Source: Alphaproteobacteria bacterium (GTDB taxonomy: Bacteria; Pseudomonadota; Alphaproteobacteria; Puniceispirillales; Marisalimonadaceae). Taken from it: 5,004 bases of DNA. Shown piece after piece: positions 1 to 5,004 of this stretch. The DNA is taken from assembly GCA_016777645.1 (NCBI GenBank), contig JADHRC010000114.1:1-5004 (forward strand), in the 5' to 3' direction. Both the position numbers and the translations under genes were made by a program. Within the stretch, counting starts at the first letter, position 1. Every line of letters begins with the position of its first letter. The notes beneath the pieces were generated by a model. It saw only the letters and a program-made list of their open reading frames with translations. It had not been told where the DNA came from and did not search any database.

Positions 1-117
1 TTTGGTATTGGAGATGTTCCAATTATAACTAGTGTGATTTTTATATTAATATTTACCTCTTCTTGTATTGGGGTGATTTGGTATATTTTTAAAACAGGAT
101 ATAGAATTAAAAATTAA
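1..117 (+). CDS. C-terminal end of an unidentified integral membrane protein (5' truncated)
   Basis: Frame 1 is open from the window edge and gives 38 codons ending at TAA 115-117. The visible tail is one strongly hydrophobic stretch (about residues 8-30, from PIITSVIF to GVIWYIF) followed by a short basic end, KTGYRIKN. That is the usual look of a last transmembrane helix with a positively charged cytoplasmic tail, as in many permeases and symporters. No family motif falls in the fragment, so I do not name the protein. It lies on the same strand as the GST, 42 bases upstream of it, and could be the preceding member of the same operon. The stop codon lies inside a short AT-only inverted repeat. 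I am fairly sure that it is coding, but the family is unknown. Confidence 0.65.
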   Translation, partial: FGIGDVPIITSVIFILIFTSSCIGVIWYIFKTGYRIKN

Positions 118-138
118 ATATTTAAGAATTATTTAATT
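112..138. repeat. AT-only inverted repeat (9-bp arms) spanning the stop codon of the upstream gene
   Basis: AATTAAATA (112-120) and TATTTAATT (130-138) are perfect reverse complements separated by 9 bases. The left arm contains the TAA stop of the membrane-protein fragment. All pairs are A-T and no run of T follows, so it is a poor candidate for an intrinsic terminator. It could be a weak hairpin or simply chance in an AT-rich spacer. Confidence 0.3.
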
Positions 139-145
139 ATAAACT

Positions 146-150
146 AGGAG
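146..150 (+). promoter_or_regulatory. Shine-Dalgarno sequence of the GST gene
   Basis: AGGAG lies 9 bases before the ATG at 160 and is the only strong, well-placed ribosome binding site in the window. It supports the ATG at 160 as the true start and suggests that the GST is translated independently of the upstream gene. Confidence 0.75.
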
Positions 151-159
151 AGTTTTTAG

Positions 160-801
160 ATGAAATTATATAATTTTTCACCAGCACCCAATGCCCTACG
201 TGTAGAGATGTTTTTAAAAGAGAAAAATATTAAAATTGATACAATTCAAGTAAATTTGCGGGAAGGTGAATTATTTAAAGAACCTTATAATTCAATGAAC
301 CCATTTAATTGTATTCCCTTTTTAGAATTAGAAGATGGAACTATAATTACTGAAACAATTTCAATTTGTCGTTATTTAGAAGAAAAATACCCAGAACCTA
401 TTTTATTTGGAAGCAACGCTAAAGAAAGAGCAATAGTGGATATGTGGAATAGAAGAATTGAAATGGATGGTTTTTTACCATTAGTTCACTCTATCAGAAA
501 TAAAACCTCTTTTTTCCAAGGAAGAGTCATACCTGGAACAAGGAATGAAATCAACCAATCACAAGAAATAGTGACCCGAGGCATTGAAATGTTTAAAATA
601 TTATTAGACAGAATTGATCCTCATTTATCTAAAAATAAGTTTTTAACAGGTGATAAGTTTTCAATAGCAGACATAACAGGTCATTTTATGTTTAATTCAT
701 CAAAAATTCTTAAAATAGATCTTGAAGACTATAAGCATGCCTTCAGATGGAAATCTGAACTTGAAAAAAGACCATCAAATCCAATAAATGATTTGATATG
801 A
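160..801 (+). CDS. Glutathione S-transferase, Gtt2-like
   Basis: A cytosolic enzyme of 213 residues, the normal length for a two-domain GST. The family joins glutathione to electrophiles or uses it in reductive or isomerising steps. The N-terminal thioredoxin-like domain (about 1-80) opens MKLYNFSPAPNALRV, where Ser7 is the likely catalytic or thiol-activating position. The conserved cis-proline is Pro53 (CIPFLELEDG), and Glu65-Thr66 stands where GSTs carry the Glu-Ser pair that holds the gamma-glutamyl group. The all-helical C-terminal domain (about 88-205) has WNRRIEMDGFLP and the structural FSIADIT motif (167-173) before the core helix. From memory of the family, the pattern SPxPN, ITExxxICRYLE, WNRRxE is typical of Gtt2-like bacterial GSTs. 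The substrate cannot be read from the sequence. The start is fixed by AGGAG at 146-150. The next gene, an SDR, follows closely on the same strand. Confidence 0.9.
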   Translation: MKLYNFSPAPNALRVEMFLKEKNIKIDTIQVNLREGELFKEPYNSMNPFNCIPFLELEDGTIITETISICRYLEEKYPEPILFGSNAKERAIVDMWNRRIEMDGFLPLVHSIRNKTSFFQGRVIPGTRNEINQSQEIVTRGIEMFKILLDRIDPHLSKNKFLTGDKFSIADITGHFMFNSSKILKIDLEDYKHAFRWKSELEKRPSNPINDLI

Positions 802-831
802 CCAATAAAATTCTTGGAAAATAATAGAAAA

Positions 832-1596
832 ATGAATGAAAATGAAAAAAAATTAGCCATAATTACAGGTGCCGCAAGAGGAATTGGTTTAGCAACTGCC
901 TTTCTATTCGAGGAACATGGGTTTAAAGTTGCAATAGTTGATAAAGACAAGAAAGAAATTGATAATTTATCTTTTGAAAATAAAGACATTAAAAAATTTT
1001 GTTACGATATATCTGACAGTGATCATTTAGATAAAATGTATAATAACATATTAGATTGGTACAATAGAATAGATGTATTGGTAAATAATGCAGGTGTAGC
1101 TGATTTTGGTAACATTGAGGATACTAACTTTAAAAGATGGAATGAAGTTATGAAAACTAATTTAGATGGAGCTTTTTTGTGTTCTCAAAAAGCTATTAAA
1201 TATTTAAAAAAAACAAATGGAAACATAATTAACATAGCATCAATTTCTGGATTACGTGCCTCAACACTAAGAGTGGCTTATGGAACATCAAAAGCAGCCG
1301 TAATTCAATTAACTAAACAACAAGCAGTTGAATTAGGTGAATTTGGTATAAGAGTTAATTGCATTGCCCCAGGTCCAGTAAAAACAAAACTAGCAATGTC
1401 AGTTCATACTAAAGATATTATTGAAGCATATCATGATGCAATTCCACTTAATCGCTACGGTACAGAAAAAGAAATTGCTAATGGAATTTATTTTTTAGCT
1501 TCTGAAAAAGCATCTTATATAACAGGTCAAGTCTTAGCAGTTGATGGAGGGTTTGAAGCTACAGGTGTTGGTCTTCCTTCTTTAAGAAAAAAATAA
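832..1596 (+). CDS. Short-chain dehydrogenase/reductase (classical SDR, likely NAD-dependent)
   Basis: A 254-residue soluble Rossmann-fold oxidoreductase that interconverts an alcohol and a ketone with a nicotinamide cofactor. Visible from the ATG at 832: TGAARGIG at 12-19 (cofactor glycine motif); Asp37 at the end of the second strand, which favours NAD(H) over NADP(H); Asp59 for adenine contact; NNAG at 85-88; and the full catalytic tetrad Asn110, Ser137, Tyr150, Lys154 (YGTSK). PGPVKT (180-185) and VDGGFEATGVG near the end are also typical of classical SDRs of about 250 residues. The in-frame TTG at 814 would add six residues, but it has no ribosome binding site and the extension has no family support, so I prefer 832. 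An out-of-frame ATG at 798 is discussed in the findings. It sits between the GST and a secreted protease, 3 bases before the latter, so is probably cotranscribed. The exact substrate is unknown. Confidence 0.92.
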   Translation: MNENEKKLAIITGAARGIGLATAFLFEEHGFKVAIVDKDKKEIDNLSFENKDIKKFCYDISDSDHLDKMYNNILDWYNRIDVLVNNAGVADFGNIEDTNFKRWNEVMKTNLDGAFLCSQKAIKYLKKTNGNIINIASISGLRASTLRVAYGTSKAAVIQLTKQQAVELGEFGIRVNCIAPGPVKTKLAMSVHTKDIIEAYHDAIPLNRYGTEKEIANGIYFLASEKASYITGQVLAVDGGFEATGVGLPSLRKK

Positions 1597-1599
1597 ATA

Positions 1600-2853
1600 A
1601 TGAAAAAAATAAATTATCTATTAATTTCTATTATTTTAACTTTTTTATTATCCAATAAATCTTATAGTTTAGATAACAATAATGAATTGCAATTGTTAAA
1701 AGAAGAACATATTTTTTTTTGTAAAAACCTAAACTCAACTAGTATTAGTAATATTGGAAGAAATTGGAAAATAGAAAAAAAAAGTAAATATTTACAATTG
1801 TTAATCGATGAAACAAGTCAGCAAACATTACAAATAAAAACCCTATATAGATCAAACCAAATCCAAAAAATTATATTCACTTATTTTAAAAAATCTAAAA
1901 TTCCATTCATAGAAATCAGATCTAACAAAAATTGTGAAATACAAAGTCTAAGAAAAATTATCTACAACGATAAATTCATTCCTCAAGAAATTCATACTGT
2001 AAATAATGTAAAATACAATATAGACAGTATTAAATTTTTAAACCCTGAATTACCGAAATTTGAAGCCGATCGAAATAAAAATATCATTGCTTTGATCGAT
2101 ACAGGTATTAATTACAATTTAAATGTATTTCATCCAAATATAGCTGTTAAAAATAAGAAAATATTAGGTTTTGATTTTTGGGATAACGATGACAAACCTT
2201 TTGATAGTGATCCAAGACAAAATTCTTTTTATCCAAGGCACCATGGTACTACAATATTTAGTGTTCTAGCTCGAGAAGCTCCAAACTCTTTTATCGCTCC
2301 TTATAGATTCCCAGCCTTAGATATGTGTAAATTTCAAGAATTGGTCAAACACATTGCTGGCAACTCAATTAGGCTAGTAAATTTATCAATGGGATCCAAT
2401 AAATTACAAGACTGGAGCTGTTTTGAAAAAGCTGCCAAAGTTAATAAGAATATTATATTTGTAGTTTCTGCAGGAAATAATGGTTTTGATATTGACAAGG
2501 AACCGATCTATCCAGCTTCTCTAGATTTAAAAAATATATTAACTGTTACTTCTTCAGATCAAAGTGGGAGATTAGGACGTGGTTCCAATTATGGAAAAAA
2601 TTCTGTTGATTTCATGATCCCTGCTGAACGTATAGAAGTTATTGATCATAGAGGAGTTAAATCTTTTACTGGAGGTACCAGTTATGCTGCACCAAGGTTA
2701 GTAGCTTTGATTTCAAGATATATTGAAAAAAACCCCAACTGCACAAATGATGAAATATATGCTTTTCTTAAAAAAAGAGCTGTTCAAAGAGATAAAAAAC
2801 TAACTAAATATGGTTGGATACCTGATCCCCTAGATAATTATTTAATTAATTAA
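1600..2853 (+). CDS. Secreted subtilisin-like serine protease (peptidase family S8)
   Basis: A 417-residue predicted exported endopeptidase. Residues 1-23 form a Sec signal peptide: basic MKK, a hydrophobic core, and a likely cut after SYS. Residues 24 to about 150 are a polar, lysine- and asparagine-rich region that I do not recognise; by position it could be a pro-domain. The S8 catalytic domain follows, with all key residues present: Asp167 (ALIDTG), His215 (HHGTT), the oxyanion-hole Asn293 (VSAGNN) and nucleophile Ser361 (GGTSYAAP). No membrane anchor or known C-terminal module is seen after about residue 395. Five cysteines in the mature part (41, 112, 243, 274, 381) would allow disulfides in the periplasm or outside. 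The ATG lies 3 bases after the SDR stop without a good Shine-Dalgarno, suggesting coupled translation. The last 8 bases overlap the convergent S1 protease gene. Family assignment is secure; substrate and role are not known. Confidence 0.92.
   Translation: MKKINYLLISIILTFLLSNKSYSLDNNNELQLLKEEHIFFCKNLNSTSISNIGRNWKIEKKSKYLQLLIDETSQQTLQIKTLYRSNQIQKIIFTYFKKSKIPFIEIRSNKNCEIQSLRKIIYNDKFIPQEIHTVNNVKYNIDSIKFLNPELPKFEADRNKNIIALIDTGINYNLNVFHPNIAVKNKKILGFDFWDNDDKPFDSDPRQNSFYPRHHGTTIFSVLAREAPNSFIAPYRFPALDMCKFQELVKHIAGNSIRLVNLSMGSNKLQDWSCFEKAAKVNKNIIFVVSAGNNGFDIDKEPIYPASLDLKNILTVTSSDQSGRLGRGSNYGKNSVDFMIPAERIEVIDHRGVKSFTGGTSYAAPRLVALISRYIEKNPNCTNDEIYAFLKKRAVQRDKKLTKYGWIPDPLDNYLIN
2842..2853. repeat. Palindrome holding both stop codons of the convergent protease genes
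   Basis: TTAATTAATTAA is a perfect 12-base palindrome. It contains the TAA of the S8 gene (2851-2853) and, on the other strand, the TAA of the S1 gene (complement of 2846-2848), so the two reading frames overlap by 8 bases. No GC-rich hairpin with a T run is present on either side, so I see no conventional terminator between these genes. Confidence 0.7.
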
Positions 2854-3964
2854 CTTTAAAGGCTTTATTAATAAATTGTTGTGCTAAAGGAAGTGCCTCT
2901 TTATTATGAATAGATATCAAATCTAAAACTTGATCAGACATGTTTTGGTCCTTTAATATTCCAGCAACTTGAACACCTAGCCTAAGTACTTGAGGATTCT
3001 CAGGAGTTAACTCCAAAAGTTTTAATATTATAGGCCTCTCTTTATATAAATCTCTACTGATATGATAGGAAATAGCCAAAGAAAGAAGACTGTTTGGGCT
3101 ATTTGGATCAAGTTGTATACTTCTTTCCAGAAACTTTTTAGATCTTTTGAGGTCTCCTAACCTACCAAAGGTTTGCCCTGCTTGATCAATTAACTGCTTA
3201 TTATTAGAATTCCAGCAATAACTATCTATATCACTGGCAACTTTTACATCCAAATCTTTTTGAGTATTGAAAGCAGTTTCAAGATTATTAGCGCATATTT
3301 TGATATAGTTACCAATTTTAAAAAAATGATCTCTATGCATAGAATTAGTATTTTTAATAACCTTATTTATAAGTAAAAATGGTATAACTTCATTAATATT
3401 TCCATCACCGGAGGCAAGTATACCAATTAATTGTCCATTTTCATCCACTACGGCACCACCACTATTCCCCGGTAAACTTTTAGCGTTAGTATGTATTCGG
3501 GCTTGAGAAAATTTACTAAAATCTGAAAATGAAATAATTTTTCCTTCATTATAAATTCGATTTGCATTTCTACCCTGGTCAAAAGCAATTACTCTTATTT
3601 TTCCTTCAATTTTTTTTGGCACAGGTAATTTAATAAGTTTTTGGGGCTCTTGCCTTAATGACAATAATGCTAAGTCTGAAGGAAAATTATGCGGTAAAGG
3701 GAAAGCTCTTTTAATTTTACCATCGTTAAATTTAATTATAAACTGTTTATGATCTTCTACTACATGTCTGTTAGTTACTATAATATCGTCATCAATTATA
3801 GTTCCACTAGCAATCATCATAGGTGTTTTAATGCCTACAACTTTGTCTAATTGATTACAAATATTTTGGTTATATTCACATTTTTGAGCATTTGAAAAAG
3901 CTTGCTTACTAAAAATAAACGTAGTTATTACAATATAATAAATAAAAAAAATAAAACTACGCAT
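2846..3964 (-). CDS. Secreted trypsin-like serine protease (S1 family) with C-terminal TPR-like repeats
   Basis: A 372-residue predicted exported protein. Residues 1-24 are a signal peptide (MRS, long hydrophobic core, likely cut after AFS). The protease domain, about 40-205, carries His67 (VTNRHVV), Asp97 (SDLALL) and Ser168 in PGNSGG, so the complete S1 triad is present, arranged as in HtrA/Deg-type peptidases. No PDZ domain follows. Instead residues about 257-290, 291-324 and 325-358 look like three helix-turn-helix repeats of TPR size; the first (FGRLGDLKRSKKFLERSIQL, then DPNSP) is convincing and the others weaker. Cys29/Cys36 and Cys224/Cys250 flank the domain and may form disulfides. 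The start overlaps the end of the MaoC gene by 8 bases, implying translational coupling, and the signal peptide supports this ATG. A role in periplasmic protein quality control or processing is an inference; TPRs would serve for partner binding. Confidence 0.88.
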   Translation of the reverse strand: MRSFIFFIYYIVITTFIFSKQAFSNAQKCEYNQNICNQLDKVVGIKTPMMIASGTIIDDDIIVTNRHVVEDHKQFIIKFNDGKIKRAFPLPHNFPSDLALLSLRQEPQKLIKLPVPKKIEGKIRVIAFDQGRNANRIYNEGKIISFSDFSKFSQARIHTNAKSLPGNSGGAVVDENGQLIGILASGDGNINEVIPFLLINKVIKNTNSMHRDHFFKIGNYIKICANNLETAFNTQKDLDVKVASDIDSYCWNSNNKQLIDQAGQTFGRLGDLKRSKKFLERSIQLDPNSPNSLLSLAISYHISRDLYKERPIILKLLELTPENPQVLRLGVQVAGILKDQNMSDQVLDLISIHNKEALPLAQQFINKAFKVN

Positions 3965-4430
3965 CGATATTTCTTTTCTTTTTAATTAAATATTTATGAC
4001 AACCTTCAAAAACTAGAGTGTTATCTTGATTTTTAACTAAAGCTTTCATTTCAATAATTCCAGTAGTATTTTGAGAAATAAGTTTGGAAATTATCAGCTC
4101 TGGATACAATGTATCTTCTCTATAGACAGGCTTTAGCATTTTACCAGACACCTCAATTAATCCAATAAGGCTGTCTCGAACTTCGGATGGAAATGTTCCT
4201 GCACCTGCAGCTGTTTGAATTAAAACTTGTAATCCATGAGCCAACATATCTGGGTGGCCCTTTGTTTTACAAAACTCAATATCGTAGTGAATTGGATCAT
4301 TATCTCCAGAAGCAGCTTGGAACATTGAAAAAATACCACTTGTTTGGGTTCTAGAAGGTATTAAGTATTTATCGCCAATTGAAAAGTCTTCAAAATATTT
4401 ACTTTTAATTTTATTTTTATGTTTTACCAT
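3957..4430 (-). CDS. MaoC-like acyl dehydratase / (R)-specific enoyl hydratase, single hotdog domain
   Basis: A 157-residue cytoplasmic protein of the MaoC-like hotdog family, of normal single-domain length. Members add or remove water across the double bond of enoyl-CoA thioesters. After a basic lead (MVKHKNKIKSK) comes YFEDFSIGD, the usual opening. The hydratase-2 signature is at 41-50, SGDNDPIHYD, with the catalytic pair Asp43 and His48; the Asn common before Pro in this motif is Asp45. AHGLQVLIQTAAG (64-76) and the strand-rich second half (LKPVYREDTLYPEL) fit the family. It overlaps the downstream protease gene by 8 bases and is divergent from an SDR gene, a common partner of MaoC enzymes in acyl-CoA metabolism. 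A purine-rich AAGGA lies 15 bases before the ATG, too far for a good ribosome binding site. The family is sure; the physiological acyl-CoA is not. Confidence 0.9.
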   Translation of the reverse strand: MVKHKNKIKSKYFEDFSIGDKYLIPSRTQTSGIFSMFQAASGDNDPIHYDIEFCKTKGHPDMLAHGLQVLIQTAAGAGTFPSEVRDSLIGLIEVSGKMLKPVYREDTLYPELIISKLISQNTTGIIEMKALVKNQDNTLVFEGCHKYLIKKKRNIDA

Positions 4431-4438
4431 TTAATAAA

Positions 4439-4446
4439 AGTATAAT
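4439..4446. promoter_or_regulatory. Overlapping divergent -10-like hexamers between the MaoC and SDR genes
   Basis: TATAAT, a consensus -10 sequence, reads on the plus strand at 4441-4446, 71 bases before the SDR start at 4518. On the minus strand TATACT (complement of 4439-4444) overlaps it and lies 8 bases before the MaoC start, which would give an almost leaderless MaoC message. Neither has a convincing -35 box at 16-18 bases. This is a position-based prediction in an AT-rich spacer, so confidence is low. Confidence 0.35.
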
Positions 4447-4447
4447 C

Positions 4448-4466
4448 CTTGCTTTAAAATAGCAAG
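4448..4466. repeat. Inverted repeat CTTGCT-N7-AGCAAG, possible operator
   Basis: Perfect 6-bp arms, CTTGCT (4448-4453) and AGCAAG (4461-4466), are separated by TTAAAAT. The repeat sits in the spacer between divergent genes, directly beside the -10-like hexamers, where a dimeric repressor would bind to control both directions. No regulator gene is in the window. It may instead be a small RNA hairpin in the SDR leader, or chance. Confidence 0.4.
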
Positions 4467-4517
4467 AAAACTAAGAAACCTTATTTTAAATTACTTTTTA
4501 TTGAAAGTTGACAAAAA

Positions 4518-5004
4518 ATGGATCGTTTAAAAAATAAAATTGCTTTGATCACTGGAGGAGCACGTGGATTAGGGGCCTCTATTGCACATCATTTCTATAA
4601 AGAGGGCGCTGAAATAATTATATGTGATACCAACTTCGCTGATGCTTTAAATTTAGCCAACAAATTAAATGGAACAGCCTACAAAATGGATGTTTCAAAA
4701 TCCAGTGAGGTTCGTGATGTTTTTAAAACTATATCCTTAAAATATAAAACATTAGACATTTTAGTTAATAATGCAGGGATTAATGGTTTTGAAAACCGGC
4801 AAGATTTATTGGATGAAAGGATCAAAATAAACAATCTCCAAAGTAAAGAGTTTTCTCAAACCGGTAAAATTAACAGTCACTTTGATGTGACAGTAAGTAT
4901 GACTGATGATGACTGGCATAAAATGATTGCTGTTCATTTAAACGGGACATTTTTCTGCACACGAGAAGCGTTAAAAATAATGAACAACCAAGAAAGTGGC
5001 TCAA
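4518..5004 (+). CDS. Short-chain dehydrogenase/reductase, long-insert subfamily (3' truncated by window edge)
   Basis: The first 162 codons of a second SDR, open to the window end. Starting at the ATG at 4518 it has LKNKIALITGGARGLG with TGGARGLG at 12-19, Asp37 after the second strand (NAD-type), Asp58 (MDVS), and NNAG at 84-87. Between NNAG and DDDWHKMI lie about 43 residues (88-130), clearly longer than the roughly 14-15 residues in the other SDR here; the insert is charged and polar (RQDLLDERIK, SKEFSQ). After it, AVHLNGTFFCTREAL aligns with the KTNLDGAFLCSQKA segment of the first SDR, so His140 replaces the tetrad Asn. Ser, Tyr and Lys of the active site would lie beyond the edge. It is divergent from the MaoC gene. 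No clear Shine-Dalgarno precedes it. The family is sure, the substrate unknown. Confidence 0.9.
   Translation, partial: MDRLKNKIALITGGARGLGASIAHHFYKEGAEIIICDTNFADALNLANKLNGTAYKMDVSKSSEVRDVFKTISLKYKTLDILVNNAGINGFENRQDLLDERIKINNLQSKEFSQTGKINSHFDVTVSMTDDDWHKMIAVHLNGTFFCTREALKIMNNQESGS

Noticed and set aside
138..143. TATAAA as a -10 box for the GST gene
   Set aside because: It would start transcription inside the Shine-Dalgarno sequence, and no -35 box lies at the right distance.
814..831. TTG start for the first SDR, adding six residues
   Set aside because: No ribosome binding site precedes it, and the ATG at 832 gives the normal SDR lead length before TGAARGIG.
729..989. An 86-codon open frame on the minus strand
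   Set aside because: It lies across the end of the GST gene and the start of the first SDR, both well supported on the plus strand; its protein is low-complexity Ser/Phe/Leu with no motif, so it is a shadow frame.
2854..2880. Possible terminator after the convergent genes (AAAG-G-CTTT)
   Set aside because: The stem is only four pairs with a one-base loop and no T run; it cannot form a stable hairpin, and it lies within the S1 coding region.
4508..4513. TTGACA, a perfect -35 hexamer
   Set aside because: It is only 4 bases before the ATG of the second SDR, so a promoter there would start inside the coding region; probably chance.
1..5004. CRISPR array, tRNA or rRNA genes, insertion sequences, phage or defence genes
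   Set aside because: I saw no regularly spaced repeats, no tRNA or rRNA-like segment, no transposase or integrase motif, and coding sequence fills nearly all of the window.

Overview
The window is AT-rich (roughly 30% G+C by eye) with tightly packed genes, very short spacers and mostly weak ribosome binding sites. The proteins look like those of a free-living Gram-negative bacterium with a streamlined genome. The best guess is a marine alphaproteobacterium of the SAR11/Pelagibacterales or SAR116 kind, based on composition and the flavour of the GST, SDR and MaoC proteins rather than on any marker gene.

Plus-strand block (1-2853): the last 38 codons of an unidentified membrane protein are followed by a Gtt2-like glutathione S-transferase with a clear Shine-Dalgarno sequence. 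Next come a classical NAD(H)-type short-chain dehydrogenase (SDR) and, 3 bases after its stop, a secreted subtilisin-like (S8) serine protease. The GST-SDR-protease run has gaps of at most about 30 bases and looks like one transcription unit.

Minus-strand block (4430-2846): a single-hotdog MaoC-like dehydratase overlaps by 8 bases the start of a secreted trypsin-like (S1) serine protease with C-terminal TPR-like repeats. This gene runs head-on into the S8 gene: the two stop codons overlap by 8 bases inside the palindrome TTAATTAATTAA.

Right edge (4518-5004, plus): the first 162 codons of a second SDR, divergent from the MaoC gene across an 87-base spacer. The spacer holds overlapping -10-like hexamers and a 6-bp inverted repeat. 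This SDR belongs to a subfamily with a long insert after NNAG and His in place of the usual tetrad Asn.

The cytoplasmic enzymes (GST, two SDRs, MaoC) suggest catabolism of an unidentified organic substrate: acyl-CoA hydration/dehydration plus alcohol/ketone redox, with possible thiol conjugation. The two exported serine proteases of unrelated clans, convergent and each the last gene of its metabolic run, are the most distinctive element. No RNA gene, CRISPR array, insertion sequence or phage gene was seen.
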